Assembly: GCF_002095535.1 (NCBI RefSeq)
Contig: NZ_MLJI01000001.1
Location: 1,415,832 to 1,479,831 of the forward strand
From: Pantoea cypripedii
GTDB taxonomy: Bacteria; Pseudomonadota; Gammaproteobacteria; Enterobacterales; Enterobacteriaceae
DNA: 64,000 nt
Reading direction: 5' to 3'
Part shown: one piece after another, positions 18,221 through 31,217 of the stretch
How the letters are laid out: each line of letters starts with the position of its first letter
How positions within the stretch are numbered: the stretch's first letter is position 1
The notes under the pieces: model-generated
Databases searched by the model: none
Told to the model about the DNA's origin: nothing
The model's input: the letters and a program-made list of their open reading frames with translations, nothing else
Program-made: the position numbers and the translations under genes

Positions 18221-20497
18221 ATGCTCAATCAAGAACTGGAACTCAGTTTAAACATGGCTTTCGCCAGAGCGCGTGAGCACCGTCATGAGTTTATGACCGT
18301 CGAGCATCTGTTGCTGGCTCTGCTCAGCAACCCGTCGGCCAGAGAGGCACTGGAAGCCTGTACGGTGGATATAGTGGCTCTGCGGCAGGAACTCGAAGCC
18401 TTCATCGAACAAACCACACCGGTGTTGCCCACCAGTGAAGAGGAGCGTGATACCCAACCGACGCTCAGCTTCCAGCGTGTGTTACAACGTGCGGTTTTCC
18501 ATGTCCAGTCATCCGGGCGCAGTGAAGTTTCTGGCGCGAACGTGCTGGTCGCCATCTTCAGCGAGCAGGAGTCGCAAGCGGCTTACCTGTTGCGCAAACA
18601 TGAAGTGAGCCGCCTCGATGTGGTGAACTTTATCTCCCACGGTACGCGTAAAGACGAGCCTGGTCAGGCACAGAATACGGAAAATCCGGTTAACGAAGAG
18701 CAGGCAGGCGGGGAGGAACGTATGGAAAACTTCACCACCAATCTTAATCAGCTTGCTCGCGTCGGCGGGATCGACCCGTTGATCGGTCGCGAGAAAGAGC
18801 TGGAGCGTGCCATTCAGGTCTTGTGCCGTCGCCGTAAGAATAACCCGCTGCTGGTGGGTGAATCGGGCGTCGGTAAGACCGCCATCGCAGAAGGCCTCGC
18901 CTGGCGTATTGTGCAGGGTGATGTGCCGGAAGTGATGAAGGATTGCACCATCTACTCGCTGGATATCGGTTCGCTGCTGGCAGGCACCAAGTACCGTGGT
19001 GACTTTGAAAAACGTTTCAAAGCGCTGCTGAAACAGCTGGAGCAGGATAACAGCAGCATTCTGTTCATCGACGAAATCCACACCATTATCGGTGCGGGTG
19101 CGGCGTCGGGTGGCCAGGTGGATGCGGCAAACCTGATTAAACCATTGCTTTCCAGCGGTAAAATCCGCGTGATGGGTTCCACAACCTATCAGGAATTTAG
19201 CAATATCTTCGAGAAAGACCGGGCGCTGGCGCGTCGTTTCCAGAAAATCGACATTACTGAACCGTCGGTGGAAGAAACGGTGCAGATCCTCAATGGTCTG
19301 AAACCGAAATACGAAGCGCACCATGATGTCCGTTACACCGCCAAAGCGGTACGTGCGGCGGTGGAGCTGGCGGTGAAATACATCAACGATCGTCATCTGC
19401 CCGATAAGGCGATTGATGTGATTGATGAAGCCGGTGCGCGTGCGCGTCTGGTTCCAGCCAGCAAGCGTAAAAAAACCGTCAATGTGTCTGACATCGAAAC
19501 GGTGGTGGCACGTATCGCTCGTATTCCGGAACAAAGCGTTTCGGCGACCGATCGCGATACGCTGAAAAACCTCGGCGATCGTCTGAAAATGCTGGTGTTT
19601 GGTCAGGACAATGCGATTGAAGCTCTGACTGAAGCCATCAAGATGAGCCGTGCAGGCCTCGGCCAGGATCGTAAACCGGTCGGTTCTTTCCTGTTTGCTG
19701 GTCCAACCGGTGTCGGTAAAACCGAAGTGACGGTGCAGCTGGCGAAAGCGCTGGGCATTGAGTTGCTGCGTTTTGATATGTCTGAATATATGGAACGTCA
19801 TACGGTGAGCCGTCTGATCGGTGCGCCTCCGGGGTATGTGGGCTTTGACCAGGGTGGCTTGCTCACCGATGCGGTGATCAAACATCCGCACGCCGTGGTA
19901 TTGCTTGATGAAATCGAGAAAGCGCACCCGGATGTGTTCAACCTGCTGCTGCAGGTGATGGACAACGGCATGCTGACGGATAACAACGGCCGTAAAGCGG
20001 ATTTCCGAAACGTGGTGCTGGTGATGACCACTAACGCCGGTGTGCGTGAGACTGAACGTAAGTCGATTGGCCTGATTCAACAGGACAACAGCACCGACGC
20101 GATGGAAGAGATCAAAAAAATCTTTACGCCGGAGTTCCGTAACCGTCTCGACAACATTATCTGGTTCCGTCACCTGTCTGCTGAGGTGATTCATCAGGTG
20201 GTGGATAAATTTATTGTCGAGTTGCAGGCACAGCTGGATGCGAAAGGCGTGTCGCTGGAAGTTAGCGATGATGCGCGTGACTGGCTGGCTGAGAAAGGGT
20301 ATGACAAAGCGATGGGCGCGCGTCCGATGGCGCGTACCGTGCAGGAAAACCTGAAAAAACCGCTCGCCAACGAACTGCTGTTTGGTTCGCTGGTGGATGG
20401 GGGCTCAGTGTCCGTCGCGCTGGATAAAGAGAAAAACCAGCTGACCTACCATTTCCTCAGTGCGGAAAAACGTAAAACCGAAGGGACTGTGCATTAA
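18221..20497 (+). CDS. clpA: ClpA, AAA+ unfoldase of ClpAP
   Basis: Hexameric unfoldase that feeds proteins into ClpP. The 758 residues match E. coli exactly in length. An N-domain (about 1-143) binds ClpS. The first AAA+ module has Walker A GESGVGKT and Walker [15 protein letters not shown]; the second has GPTGVGKT and [13 protein letters not shown]. The ClpP-docking IGL loop is visible in RKSIGLIQQ near 617. The start has GGGGGAGG 7 nt upstream. ClpA sits next to aat, the transferase that creates some of its N-degron substrates. Confidence 0.98.
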   Translation: MLNQELELSLNMAFARAREHRHEFMTVEHLLLALLSNPSAREALEACTVDIVALRQELEAFIEQTTPVLPTSEEERDTQPTLSFQRVLQRAVFHVQSSGRSEVSGANVLVAIFSEQESQAAYLLRKHEVSRLDVVNFISHGTRKDEPGQAQNTENPVNEEQAGGEERMENFTTNLNQLARVGGIDPLIGREKELERAIQVLCRRRKNNPLLVGESGVGKTAIAEGLAWRIVQGDVPEVMKDCTIYSLDIGSLLAGTKYRGDFEKRFKALLKQLEQDNSSILFIDEIHTIIGAGAASGGQVDAANLIKPLLSSGKIRVMGSTTYQEFSNIFEKDRALARRFQKIDITEPSVEETVQILNGLKPKYEAHHDVRYTAKAVRAAVELAVKYINDRHLPDKAIDVIDEAGARARLVPASKRKKTVNVSDIETVVARIARIPEQSVSATDRDTLKNLGDRLKMLVFGQDNAIEALTEAIKMSRAGLGQDRKPVGSFLFAGPTGVGKTEVTVQLAKALGIELLRFDMSEYMERHTVSRLIGAPPGYVGFDQGGLLTDAVIKHPHAVVLLDEIEKAHPDVFNLLLQVMDNGMLTDNNGRKADFRNVVLVMTTNAGVRETERKSIGLIQQDNSTDAMEEIKKIFTPEFRNRLDNIIWFRHLSAEVIHQVVDKFIVELQAQLDAKGVSLEVSDDARDWLAEKGYDKAMGARPMARTVQENLKKPLANELLFGSLVDGGSVSVALDKEKNQLTYHFLSAEKRKTEGTVH

Positions 20498-20531
20498 TCA
20501 GGTTGTGGTTAAACCCTTTGCATAGTCTTAG

Positions 20532-20562
20532 AAACCCTGGTGCATTGCACCGGGGTTTTTTT
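20532..20562 (+). terminator. clpA terminator
   Basis: A 9-bp stem with one G-U pair (20535-20543 with 20547-20555, loop ATT), extended by AAA/TTT, ends in a run of seven T. Confidence 0.9.
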
Positions 20563-20572
20563 ATCGTTACCA

Positions 20573-20605
20573 AATGAAAAAGGCCGGATGCGAATCCGGC
20601 CTTTT
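20573..20605 (-). terminator. infA terminator
   Basis: A 12-bp perfect stem (20578-20589 with 20594-20605, GCGA loop) is followed on the minus strand by TTCATTTGG. It lies 36 bp past the infA stop and 15 bp from the clpA terminator. The serW tRNA found between these genes in E. coli is not present. Confidence 0.85.
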
Positions 20606-20640
20606 ATCGCGTTCAGAAAACGCGTGAGATGAGTAGCGTC

Positions 20641-20991
<351 letters not shown>

Positions 20992-21205
20992 TTAAATTCG
21001 GGTGTTTTTGACGTCTGCGGGGGATTAGCGGGCTAAGAATCTGTAGCAATCGGCATCGGGCGCACAACTGAAACAGCTTCGGGAAAACAGTCACTTTCCC
21101 AGCCTGGCAATTCCGGCTCGCCACAGCGAAGCGCGGACGACATACCAAACTCGCTTATTATATCACTTTTGCCGCGTATTGTGTGCAAAACATCTGCGCG
21201 GGCCG

Positions 21206-21898
21206 TCAAAAAAGGGTTTGTGTTTGCCAGCAACCGGGTAAAACCGGTTGCCACGCCAGTGTTTGTACATATTGCAAATAATCGACACGCGGAATTTCGA
21301 CTGCGCCTAAAGAGGCCGTATGGGGATTGAGTACCTGGCAATCAATCAAACGTCCGTTGTGGCCGAGAAAGTGCTGACTGAAGACCCACAGCGCGGTTTT
21401 AGAGGCATTTTCTTCACGGCTGAACATCGATTCACCACAAAAAATCTGGCCCAGTGCCAGGCCATATAATCCCCCGACCAGCCGCTGATCTTGCCATACC
21501 TCAACCGAATGAGCATGGCCCAGTTCATACAAGCGCAGCCAGGCACGCTTCACCTCGAAAGTGATCCAGGTGCCTTCCTGACGATGGCTGGCGCATCCTT
21601 CCAGTACCTGAGCGAACGCCTGATTCATGGTGACGCGATAGGGGGAGCTACGGTGAAAACGCGCCATGCTACGGCTGAGATGGAAAGATTCCGGCAACAT
21701 AACGGCGCGGGGATCGGGCGACCACCAGAGAATCGGATCGCCCGGTGAGAACCAGGGAAAAATGCCACGCTGGTACGCATTCATCAAACGGGCAGGGGAA
21801 AGATCTCCGCCCATCGCCAGCAAGCCGTTCGGCTCACGTAGCGCCATTTCCGGGGGCGGAAAATGCAGCGAATCGCGTGACAGTTGTACCAGTCTCAT
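21206..21898 (-). CDS. aat: Aat, leucyl/phenylalanyl-tRNA-protein transferase
   Basis: Cytoplasmic enzyme that adds Leu or Phe from aminoacyl-tRNA to proteins with N-terminal Arg or Lys, making N-degrons for ClpS-ClpAP. The 230 residues contain the family motifs YRRG-type [18 protein letters not shown], the central [31 protein letters not shown] and LIDCQ. It is 33 bp downstream of cydC and probably the last gene of a cydDC-aat unit, as in E. coli. Confidence 0.96.
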   Translation of the reverse strand: MRLVQLSRDSLHFPPPEMALREPNGLLAMGGDLSPARLMNAYQRGIFPWFSPGDPILWWSPDPRAVMLPESFHLSRSMARFHRSSPYRVTMNQAFAQVLEGCASHRQEGTWITFEVKRAWLRLYELGHAHSVEVWQDQRLVGGLYGLALGQIFCGESMFSREENASKTALWVFSQHFLGHNGRLIDCQVLNPHTASLGAVEIPRVDYLQYVQTLAWQPVLPGCWQTQTLF

Positions 21899-21931
21899 TG
21901 CGTTAATTACCCTTACGGCAGTTCGCTAAGA

Positions 21932-23662
21932 CTATAGCGCAAAGCGTTGGTGGAAACGCCAGTAACGTCCTTCTTTTGAGATTAATTCGTCATGAGAGCC
22001 AGATTCAATAATCTGTCCCTGATCCATCACACAAATGCGGTCCATTTGCGCCAGCCCACTCAGGCGATGCGTCACCATAATCAGCGTTTTCCCCTGAGTG
22101 ACATGTTGCAACAGCGTCAGAATTTGCTGCTCGGTGGTGGCATCCAACCCTTCGGTTGGCTCATCAAGCAGCCAGAGGTCTCCACCGTGCAGCAAGGCCC
22201 GTGCAATCGCCAGACGGCGCATCTCGCCACCGGAAAGGGGACGACCACCTTCACCCATCCAGGCATTCAACCCTTCGTTGTGTTCAGCCAGATGACTTAA
22301 CCCCACCCGATGCAGGGCTGCGGTAAGTGCTTGATCACTGGCGGTGGGGCAGGCCAGCAGCAGGTTATCTCGTAACGTCTGACTGAACAGATGTACCCGC
22401 TGCGTGACGACGCTGATGCGCTGGCGCAGCGAGGTTTCGTCCCAGTTCGCCAGCGGGATCCCGTTCAGCGCGATGCTACCTTGCTGCGCCTCCCAGCCGC
22501 GGGTGATCAATGCCAGCAGGCTGGATTTGCCGCAGCCGGTTGGCCCAAGCAACGCCAGGTGTTCACCCGTCTGAAGGTTCAGGGAAAAGTTATGCAGCAC
22601 GGCTTCCGGACGCTGCGGGTAGCTGAACTGAATATTTTCCAGCGTCAGGCTAATGCCCGCTGGCGTGTTGACCCTGGCCGCTGGAAAACGGATAGCGGGT
22701 GGTTGATCGATAATTTCCTGCACCCGTTGTGCCGCGCTGGTGACCTGCGTGAGCGGTAAAAATGCCCCGGCAACCGGAGCCAGCGCTTCAAACGCCGCCA
22801 GGCCACAAAAGACGAACAGGGCGATAAATGCCCCAGGGGCGCTGTCCCCGCCGACACCGGCAGCCGCAATCCACAGCAGCAACGTCACGGTGACACCGGT
22901 AATCAGTAACAACAGACTTTGCGCCACAGCCTGCAAACGATGTTGCTTGCGCTGGGCCTGTTGCCAGTCGATCTCCTCACTATCAAGCTGTGCCCGCCAG
23001 CGCGGGGCCGCGCCGTAGATTTGCAGTTCAGCCAGTCCGGTGAGCCAGTTCGTCAGTTGTAAACGCCAGTTAGCCTGATGCTGCGCGATCTGCTGGCCCG
23101 CGCTGGCGCCAAAACGCCAGAATAGCGGCGGCATCACTAACAACGTTGCCAGCATGATGCCGCCGAGCAATAGCGCCAGCGGTACATCCAGCCAGGCTAA
23201 GCCGAGGGTCACAGCAACGATCACCATAGCAGCCCCCACCAGCGGTGAGATCACGCGCAAATAAAGGTGATCGAGCGTATCGACATCGCCAACAAAACGG
23301 TTGAGCAGGTCTCCCTGGCGAAATTGCGCCAGCTGTTGTGGGGCCAGCGCGATTAATTTGCTGAAGGTGAAGACGCGTAAATGTTGCAGCACGCGGAAGG
23401 TGGCATCGTGGCTGACCAGACGTTCGAAATAACGCGCTGCGGTGCGAATGATCGCTGCGCCTCGTACTCCGGCGGCGGGTAACATGTAGTTGAAGCTGTA
23501 CAGACCGGCAACGCCCGCCACCGAAGAGGCAGCCAGGAACCAGCCGGACAGGGTCAGCAAACCAATGCTCGCCAGCAGAGTGGCAATCGCCAGCACCATT
23601 CCCAGGCCAAGACGCCATGGATGACGTCGCCACAAACGTAAAAAAGGCATCAGGCTATGCAT
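21932..23662 (-). CDS. cydC: CydC, thiol-reductant ABC exporter subunit
   Basis: Half of the heterodimeric CydDC exporter, which moves glutathione and cysteine to the periplasm and is needed to assemble cytochrome bd. The 576 residues comprise six membrane spans (about 1-310), then an ATPase with Walker A GPTGCGKSS, signature PLSGGEMRR and Walker B LWLLDEPTEGLD. It starts within the cydD stop (TGATG), so the two halves are translationally coupled. The start agrees with E. coli MRALLPYL against MHSLMPFL here. Confidence 0.96.
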   Translation of the reverse strand: MHSLMPFLRLWRRHPWRLGLGMVLAIATLLASIGLLTLSGWFLAASSVAGVAGLYSFNYMLPAAGVRGAAIIRTAARYFERLVSHDATFRVLQHLRVFTFSKLIALAPQQLAQFRQGDLLNRFVGDVDTLDHLYLRVISPLVGAAMVIVAVTLGLAWLDVPLALLLGGIMLATLLVMPPLFWRFGASAGQQIAQHQANWRLQLTNWLTGLAELQIYGAAPRWRAQLDSEEIDWQQAQRKQHRLQAVAQSLLLLITGVTVTLLLWIAAAGVGGDSAPGAFIALFVFCGLAAFEALAPVAGAFLPLTQVTSAAQRVQEIIDQPPAIRFPAARVNTPAGISLTLENIQFSYPQRPEAVLHNFSLNLQTGEHLALLGPTGCGKSSLLALITRGWEAQQGSIALNGIPLANWDETSLRQRISVVTQRVHLFSQTLRDNLLLACPTASDQALTAALHRVGLSHLAEHNEGLNAWMGEGGRPLSGGEMRRLAIARALLHGGDLWLLDEPTEGLDATTEQQILTLLQHVTQGKTLIMVTHRLSGLAQMDRICVMDQGQIIESGSHDELISKEGRYWRFHQRFAL

Positions 23663-25428
23663 CAGGCAATCTCCTTCTGACGATGCTGCACCATCTCGCG
23701 TAATGGACCTTCCTGCTGATGCAGCTGTTGCCAGTGACCTTGCTGCACCAACTGACCGTTTTGCATCACCCAGATTTCATCCCAGCTGGCGAGGTCGCTG
23801 AGCTGATGGGTAATCATCAGGGTGGTTTGTCGTGTCGCGGCCTGTTTCAGTGCCGCCATCACCCGTTGTTCGCTCTGGCTATCCAGTCCCGACCCCGGCT
23901 CATCCAGCAACAGCAGTTGCGCCGGTTTCAGCAGCGCACGGGCCACCGCCACGCGCTGGGCCTGGCCGACGGATAAGCCCGTCGCGCTATCACCGAGAGG
24001 CGTATCCAGCCCCTGGGGCAGTCGAGGCAGAAATTCCGCGACGCCTGCATCATTCAGTGCGCGTTCCAGCTCTGCCTCGGCGACGCTACGTCCCATCAAC
24101 ACGTTTTCACGCAAAGTAGTAGCAGGTAAGTGCGGGTTTTGCCCCACCCAGGCCAGTTGTTGCTGCCAGCTGGAACGATCGATATCACGCAACTCTGTAC
24201 CGTTGATTTTCAGCGATCCCGTATAAGGCAGGAAGCCGAGCAACACATTCATCAGGGCAGTTTTGCCCGCGCCACTTTGTCCAACCAGCGCCACGCGTTT
24301 TCCTGCTGCGAGGCTAAAGGTCAGCGGCTGAGATAGCGCTTCGTCGCGGGCGGTCATCACCACCAGATCGCGGGCTTCTAACTGAAGAGGGGCGGAAAAC
24401 GTGGCAGTGACACCCGTTGAAGTGGGGGCGTCGGGGCTGTCCTGCAGAAAACGATCCAGTGCATCTGCGCCGCCTACGGCCTGGGCTTTGGCATGGTAAA
24501 AGGTGCCTAAATCACGCAGCGGCTGGAAGAACTCCGGGGCGAGGATTAACGCAAGGAAACCGGCAAACAACGTGACGCCGCTGTGGTAATGACCAAAATT
24601 CAGCTCGCCAAGGTAGGAGAAGCCGAAATACACCGCCACCACGGCAATCGCCAGTGAAGCGAAAAACTCCAGCACCGCTGACGAGAGAAAGGCCAGACGT
24701 AACACTTCCATGGTGCGCTGACGAAAATCGGTGGTGGTACGGCTGATGGCCTGTTGTTCGGCACTGGCGCGATCAAACAGGCGCAGCGTTTCGCGGCCAC
24801 GCAGGCGATCGTAAAAATCCCCGCTGAGTCTGGCCAGTGCGAGGAAATTACGTCGGTTGGCATCGGCAGCGCCCATACCGACCATCGCCATAAACAGCGG
24901 AATGAGCGGGGCGGTGACCAGCAAAATCAATCCGGCTGCCCAGTTAATCGGGAAAATCGCCACCAGAATGGCGCAGGGAATAAAAACCGCCAGCGACATT
25001 TGCGGCAGATAGCGGGCGTAATATTCCTGCATCTCCTCAATCTGCTCCAGCAGTAGCGTCGCCCAGCTGCCGGCAGGTTTACCCTGAATCCAGGCCGGTC
25101 CGAGGGCATTCAGCCGGTCCAGCACCTGCTGCCGCAGCGCCCGGCGAATCGCCATCCCCGCCCGCTGTCCGGCCATTTCGCGGCCATAGTTCAGTCCGGC
25201 GCGCAGTACAAAGCACAGCAGCAGCAGGGCAAACTGGCTGATAAGTTCAGCGCGGGGTTGATGGGTGATAATCAGCGCCTGTAGCAGCGTGGCGAGCAGC
25301 CATGCCTGGGCAATGATCACCACGGCGCTGGCAAAGCCCAGCAGAGAAACCAGACGCAGACTGCGTGCACCGTGATGACGTTGCTGGCGAAGCCAGCGGA
25401 TAAGTTCCTGTTGCCGCGATTTGTTCAT
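23662..25428 (-). CDS. cydD: CydD, thiol-reductant ABC exporter subunit
   Basis: Partner of CydC; 588 residues, as in E. coli. The membrane domain includes the conserved QGKPAGSWATLLLEQIE and NRRNFLALARLSGDFYDR. The ATPase domain has Walker A GQSGAGKTA, signature LSVGQAQR (the variant typical of CydD) and Walker B LLLLDEPGSGLD. It lies downstream of trxB with a terminator between, so it needs its own promoter in 25429-25514; I could not fix one. Confidence 0.96.
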   Translation of the reverse strand: MNKSRQQELIRWLRQQRHHGARSLRLVSLLGFASAVVIIAQAWLLATLLQALIITHQPRAELISQFALLLLCFVLRAGLNYGREMAGQRAGMAIRRALRQQVLDRLNALGPAWIQGKPAGSWATLLLEQIEEMQEYYARYLPQMSLAVFIPCAILVAIFPINWAAGLILLVTAPLIPLFMAMVGMGAADANRRNFLALARLSGDFYDRLRGRETLRLFDRASAEQQAISRTTTDFRQRTMEVLRLAFLSSAVLEFFASLAIAVVAVYFGFSYLGELNFGHYHSGVTLFAGFLALILAPEFFQPLRDLGTFYHAKAQAVGGADALDRFLQDSPDAPTSTGVTATFSAPLQLEARDLVVMTARDEALSQPLTFSLAAGKRVALVGQSGAGKTALMNVLLGFLPYTGSLKINGTELRDIDRSSWQQQLAWVGQNPHLPATTLRENVLMGRSVAEAELERALNDAGVAEFLPRLPQGLDTPLGDSATGLSVGQAQRVAVARALLKPAQLLLLDEPGSGLDSQSEQRVMAALKQAATRQTTLMITHQLSDLASWDEIWVMQNGQLVQQGHWQQLHQQEGPLREMVQHRQKEIA

Positions 25429-25514
25429 GCGAAGCCGTTCGATGATCCAGATGAGAAGCCGTGGAGAGGGGAAAACCTCTGCAAGGTCAGGCGCATGAAC
25501 TGTAGCACGCAGGT

Positions 25515-25545
25515 AATAAAAAAGGCGACCAAAACAGGTCGCCTT
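25515..25545 (-). terminator. trxB terminator
   Basis: AAGGCGACC/GGTCGCCTT stem (25522-25530 with 25537-25545, 6-nt loop) followed on the minus strand by TTTTTATTACC, 28 bp past the trxB stop. Confidence 0.9.
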
Positions 25546-25573
25546 CAGTAAATATGATCAGGTTATTAACAAC

Positions 25574-27062
<1,489 letters not shown>

Positions 27063-27557
27063 ATGGTAGACAATAAGAAGCGCCCCGGAAAAGATCTGGA
27101 CCGAATCGACCGCAACATCCTCAACGAATTGCAAAAGGATGGTCGTATTTCCAATGTTGAGCTTTCGAAACGTGTTGGTTTATCGCCGACGCCGTGTCTT
27201 GAGCGTGTTCGCCGCCTGGAACGACAGGGTTTCATTCTTGGTTACACTGCACAGCTCAACCCGCATTATCTCGATGCTTCACTGCTGGTGTTTGTTGAGA
27301 TTACTCTGAATCGTGGCGCGCCCGATGTGTTTGAGCAATTTAACGCCGCTGTGCAAAAACTTGAGGAAACTCAAGAGTGTCACCTCGTTTCCGGTGACTT
27401 TGACTATCTGCTGAAAACCCGTGTGCCGGATATGTCAGCCTATCGTAAACTGCTGGGCGAAACCTTGCTGCGCCTGCCAGGCGTGAACGACACCCGCACC
27501 TATGTGGTAATGGAAGAGGTCAAACAGAGCAATCGTCTGGTGATCAAAACCCGTTAA
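27063..27557 (+). CDS. lrp: Lrp, leucine-responsive regulatory protein
   Basis: Global regulator of amino-acid metabolism and nutrient transitions. The 164 residues have the same length as E. coli. An N-terminal winged helix-turn-helix (about 15-60; NVELSKRVGLSPTPCLERVRRLE) is followed by the AsnC/RAM leucine-sensing domain (about 70-160; CHLVSGDFDYLLKTRV). A purine-rich AAGAGAGATAATAAT precedes the ATG. The long upstream region suggests autoregulation as in E. coli. Confidence 0.98.
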   Translation: MVDNKKRPGKDLDRIDRNILNELQKDGRISNVELSKRVGLSPTPCLERVRRLERQGFILGYTAQLNPHYLDASLLVFVEITLNRGAPDVFEQFNAAVQKLEETQECHLVSGDFDYLLKTRVPDMSAYRKLLGETLLRLPGVNDTRTYVVMEEVKQSNRLVIKTR

Positions 27558-27597
27558 CGCAGGGCAGGTGCAAAACTTGCAGGATTTCGGTACACTC

Positions 27598-27613
27598 CTG
27601 TGAATTCATACAG
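27598..27613. promoter_or_regulatory. LexA box upstream of ftsK
   Basis: CTGTGAATTCATACAG fits the SOS consensus CTGT-N8-ACAG exactly in both arms. It lies 64 bp before the ftsK start and just after a possible -10 hexamer TACACT (27591-27596), so LexA would block initiation there. E. coli ftsK is a known SOS gene (dinH). Confidence 0.75.
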
Positions 27614-27616
27614 GAC

Positions 27617-27650
27617 CAGCGTCGGGCGTGCCCGACGCTGTTGCCTTCTT
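27617..27650 (+). terminator. lrp terminator
   Basis: An 11-bp near-perfect stem (27617-27627 with 27630-27640; in practice 10 bp and a 4-nt loop) is followed by TTGCCTTCTT. It also lies in the ftsK leader, just after the LexA box, so it may reduce lrp read-through into ftsK. Confidence 0.65.
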
Positions 27651-27676
27651 AATTTACAGGCACCTGGAGAGTTCTC

Positions 27677-30600
27677 TTGAGCCAGGAATATACAGAAGAC
27701 AAAGACGTTTCATTACAACCGCTGAGCAGCGGACGTCGGCTGCTTGAAGCGTTGCTCATCCTTGTGGCCTTGTTCGCCATCTATCTGATGGTTTCTTTGG
27801 TCAGTTTTAACCCTTCCGATCCCAGTTGGTCGCAGACGGCCTGGCACGAGCCTATCCATAATTTGGGTGGCAGCGTGGGGGCATGGCTGGCTGATACCTT
27901 GCTGTTTATCTTCGGCGTGATGGCCTATGCCATTCCTCCGGTGATCATCGGCTTATGCTGGATAACCTTCCGCCAGCGCGATCGCCACGACTACATCGAC
28001 TACTTTGCCGTTGGGCTACGTCTGATTGGCGTGCTGGCGCTGGTGGTCACCACCTGTGGTCTGGCGGCGCTGAATGCTGACGATATCTGGTATTTCGCCT
28101 CCGGTGGCGTGATCGGCAGTCTGATCAGTAACGCCATGGCCCCCTGGTTCAGCTCGGCAGGCGGCACCTTAACGCTGCTGTGCGTGTGGGCTGCGGGTAT
28201 CACGCTCTATACCGGATGGTCATGGCTGACGATTGCCGAAAGAATTGGTGGCGTGGTGATGGGGGTGCTGACATTTGCCAGCAACCGCTCCCGTCACGAT
28301 GAACCCTGGCAGGAAGAAGATGAGTATGAGGACGAAGATGAGCATCAGCAGGCGGATGACGCTGTTCCGCCGCTGCGTGCCGCTGCGTCCGACGATGATG
28401 ATGTGCTGCTGGCTAAACCCCGTAAGGTGAATGAAGCGCCACTGGCCGATGTGCAGGATGATCCGTTGCTGGTGAAAGCCAGTGCCGCGACGGCTGCCGC
28501 CATTGCCGTGAGCAGTGAAGCCGCTTTGCAGGAACCGCAGGTCGCGCCAGCGGCTCCGCTCCAGCCAGCAGAAACAGCTGCGCCGCAGCCTGTGACTCAA
28601 CCCGCGCAGCCGACGCAGCCTGCTCCGACAGTGCCCGTCGCAGCACCTCAGCCGCCGTTGTATCGGTTTGAGGTTCCCGCTGAGGCACCCGCATTCTCCC
28701 CGGTGGATGACGACGATGGTCCGCAGATGGGTAACTGGCAGGATGCTGCGCAGGCCCCGTCAGCGCTGAACACCACCGCCAGCGTCGCCCTGGCCGCCGG
28801 CACGGTAAAAGCCGCATCATCCAGTGCGCCTTACATGCCAGCGTTCGATGTGGTACCGGAACGTGATTACAATCCGCAGGTTAAACAGGGTATTGGCCCG
28901 GAACTGCCACGTCCGAATCCGGTGAAACTGCCGACACGACGTGAACTGGCATCCTATGGTATCAAACTGCCGTCGCAACGGATGGCGGAAGAGAAAGCCA
29001 GAGAGACAGAGCAGCCGGTGTCGTCACCTGCGCTGGATCAGCTTGCGGCTGATGATGCCGAAGCTTTGCAGCAGGCGCAGTTGCGTGATGCTTTCCAGTC
29101 ACAGCAACAGCAACGTTATGGCGAAAGCTGGCACACGGAAGCCGCAGCGGAAGACGAAGAAGCGTTGCAACAGGCACAGCTGGCGCGTCAGTTTGCTGAG
29201 CAGCAGCAACAGCGTTACGGGGAAGAAAAAGCCGCTGAGCCTGATGACGGACCGGTATTTAACCTCGATACCTCGTCAGCGTTTGATTTCTCACCGATGA
29301 AAGATCTGGTGGATGACAGCCCAACTGAGCCGTTGTTCACCATCGCGGCGACGCCGGAACCTGAAGTTCCTGCTCCCGCACAGTGGCAACAACCGGTTGC
29401 GCCGCAGCCGCAGGTGGAGACTTCCTTTGATGAGGAAAGCAGCCCGTGGTCCGCTGCTGAACCTGAACCCACTGTGGAAGAACCTCGCGCGAAACCGGTG
29501 CAGGATAGCCTGTTCCATCCGTTCCTGGTTCGTCATGAACAGCCGCTGGAGCGTCCTTCCACGCCGCTGCCGACCCTCGATCTGCTGACGCAGCCGCCAG
29601 CGGAAGAGGAGCCGGTAGATATGTTTGCGCTGGAGCAGACGGCGCGTCTGGTGGAAGCCCGTCTGGCGGATTATCGCGTCAAAGCGGAAGTTGTGGGGAT
29701 CTCTCCGGGTCCGGTCATCACCCGTTTTGAACTGGATCTGGCACCGGGCGTTAAAGCCGCGCGTATCTCCAACCTGTCGCGCGATCTGGCCCGTTCGCTT
29801 TCCGCTGTGGCAGTGCGTGTGGTGGAAGTGATTCCAGGTAAGCCTTATGTCGGTCTGGAACTGCCGAACAAACATCGTCAGACGGTTTATCTGCGCGAAG
29901 TGCTGGATTGTGCCAAATTCCGCGACAATCCTTCGCCGCTGGCCGTGGTGCTGGGGAAAGACATTGCCGGTCAGCCGGTGGTGGCCGACCTGGCTAAAAT
30001 GCCGCATTTACTGGTAGCCGGTACCACCGGTTCGGGTAAATCCGTCGGCGTTAACGCCATGATCATCAGCATGCTGTATAAAGCCACGCCGGAAGAAGTG
30101 CGCTTTATCATGATCGACCCGAAAATGCTGGAGCTTTCCGTATACGAAGGCATTCCGCATCTGCTGACGGAAGTAGTCACCGACATGAAAGACGCCGCCA
30201 ATGCGCTGCGCTGGAGTGTGGGTGAGATGGAACGGCGTTATAAGCTGATGTCGGCGCTTGGCGTGCGTAACCTGGCCGGTTACAACGAAAAAGTCGAGCA
30301 GGCGGAAGCGATGGGGCGTCCGATTCCCGATCCGTTCTGGAAACCGGGCGACAGCATGGATATCACGCCTCCGGTTCTGGAAAAACTGCCTTACATCGTG
30401 GTGATGGTCGATGAATTTGCTGACCTGATGATGGCGGTGGGCAAGAAAGTGGAAGAACTGATTGCCCGTCTGGCGCAGAAAGCGCGTGCGGCAGGCATCC
30501 ACTTAGTGCTGGCAACCCAGCGTCCGTCGGTGGATGTGATTACCGGGTTAATCAAAGCTAACATCCCGACACGTATCGCCTTTACCGTATCGAGTAAAAT

Positions 30601-31042
30601 CGACTCGCGTACCATCCTCGACCAGGGTGGAGCGGAATCGCTGCTGGGGATGGGTGACATGCTGTATATGCCACCTAACTCATCACTGCCGATGCGTGTC
30701 CATGGCGCGTTTGTGCGCGACCAGGAAGTGCATGCCGTGGTGCAGGACTGGAAAGCGCGTGGACGACCGCAGTATATCGATAGCATTACCGCGGGCGAAG
30801 AGAGTGAAGGTGGTGGAGCTGGTCTGGAAGGCGACGAAGAGCTGGATCCGCTGTTCGATCAGGCGGTGGCTTTTGTGGTGGAGAAACGCCGTGCCTCGAT
30901 CTCGGGTGTGCAGCGTCAGTTCCGTATCGGTTATAACCGTGCTGCGCGTATTATCGAACAGATGGAAGCGCAGGGCATTGTGTCCGAACCTGGACATAAC
31001 GGTAACCGTGAGGTGCTGTCGCCACCACCGCATGAGATGTAA
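27677..31042 (+). CDS. ftsK: FtsK, DNA translocase of cell division
   Basis: Septal DNA pump that clears the chromosome and activates XerCD at dif. It starts at TTG (27677), 6 nt after CTGGAGAG, as in E. coli ([19 protein letters not shown]). The N-terminal 200 residues hold four membrane spans. A Pro/Gln/Ala-rich linker (about 200-640) follows, then the RecA-like motor with Walker A GTTGSGKS (782-789) and Walker [12 protein letters not shown]. The gamma winged-helix domain covers about 1055-1121 ([19 protein letters not shown]). At 1121 residues it is about 200 shorter than E. coli FtsK, all in the linker. Two copies of a Q-rich unit ([16 protein letters not shown]) start at residues 462 and 495. 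Confidence 0.97.
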   Translation: MSQEYTEDKDVSLQPLSSGRRLLEALLILVALFAIYLMVSLVSFNPSDPSWSQTAWHEPIHNLGGSVGAWLADTLLFIFGVMAYAIPPVIIGLCWITFRQRDRHDYIDYFAVGLRLIGVLALVVTTCGLAALNADDIWYFASGGVIGSLISNAMAPWFSSAGGTLTLLCVWAAGITLYTGWSWLTIAERIGGVVMGVLTFASNRSRHDEPWQEEDEYEDEDEHQQADDAVPPLRAAASDDDDVLLAKPRKVNEAPLADVQDDPLLVKASAATAAAIAVSSEAALQEPQVAPAAPLQPAETAAPQPVTQPAQPTQPAPTVPVAAPQPPLYRFEVPAEAPAFSPVDDDDGPQMGNWQDAAQAPSALNTTASVALAAGTVKAASSSAPYMPAFDVVPERDYNPQVKQGIGPELPRPNPVKLPTRRELASYGIKLPSQRMAEEKARETEQPVSSPALDQLAADDAEALQQAQLRDAFQSQQQQRYGESWHTEAAAEDEEALQQAQLARQFAEQQQQRYGEEKAAEPDDGPVFNLDTSSAFDFSPMKDLVDDSPTEPLFTIAATPEPEVPAPAQWQQPVAPQPQVETSFDEESSPWSAAEPEPTVEEPRAKPVQDSLFHPFLVRHEQPLERPSTPLPTLDLLTQPPAEEEPVDMFALEQTARLVEARLADYRVKAEVVGISPGPVITRFELDLAPGVKAARISNLSRDLARSLSAVAVRVVEVIPGKPYVGLELPNKHRQTVYLREVLDCAKFRDNPSPLAVVLGKDIAGQPVVADLAKMPHLLVAGTTGSGKSVGVNAMIISMLYKATPEEVRFIMIDPKMLELSVYEGIPHLLTEVVTDMKDAANALRWSVGEMERRYKLMSALGVRNLAGYNEKVEQAEAMGRPIPDPFWKPGDSMDITPPVLEKLPYIVVMVDEFADLMMAVGKKVEELIARLAQKARAAGIHLVLATQRPSVDVITGLIKANIPTRIAFTVSSKIDSRTILDQGGAESLLGMGDMLYMPPNSSLPMRVHGAFVRDQEVHAVVQDWKARGRPQYIDSITAGEESEGGGAGLEGDEELDPLFDQAVAFVVEKRRASISGVQRQFRIGYNRAARIIEQMEAQGIVSEPGHNGNREVLSPPPHEM

Positions 31043-31068
31043 CCTGGTGCAGTACCACCGTTAATCCC

Positions 31069-31098
31069 GGGCCAGTATTTACTGGCCCATTGTTTATC
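31069..31098 (+). terminator. ftsK terminator
   Basis: GGGCCAGT/ACTGGCCC stem (31069-31076 with 31081-31088, loop ATTT) followed by ATTGTTTATC, 26 bp past the ftsK stop. Confidence 0.65.
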
Positions 31099-31217
31099 TG
31101 GCAGTCGATCCCCATATCAACGGGAGTTTTCGGCTTTTTCTCCTGTCGAACAGACAGTGCGGCAACTACGTTTTATGCAGTAAGTGTCGGGAAACAATGA
31201 ATAAGGAATCGAATCAG

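Noticed and set aside
18509..20194. 561-codon minus-strand frame opposite clpA
   Set aside because: Shadow of the biased codon use of clpA; low-complexity composition and no homology that I recognise.
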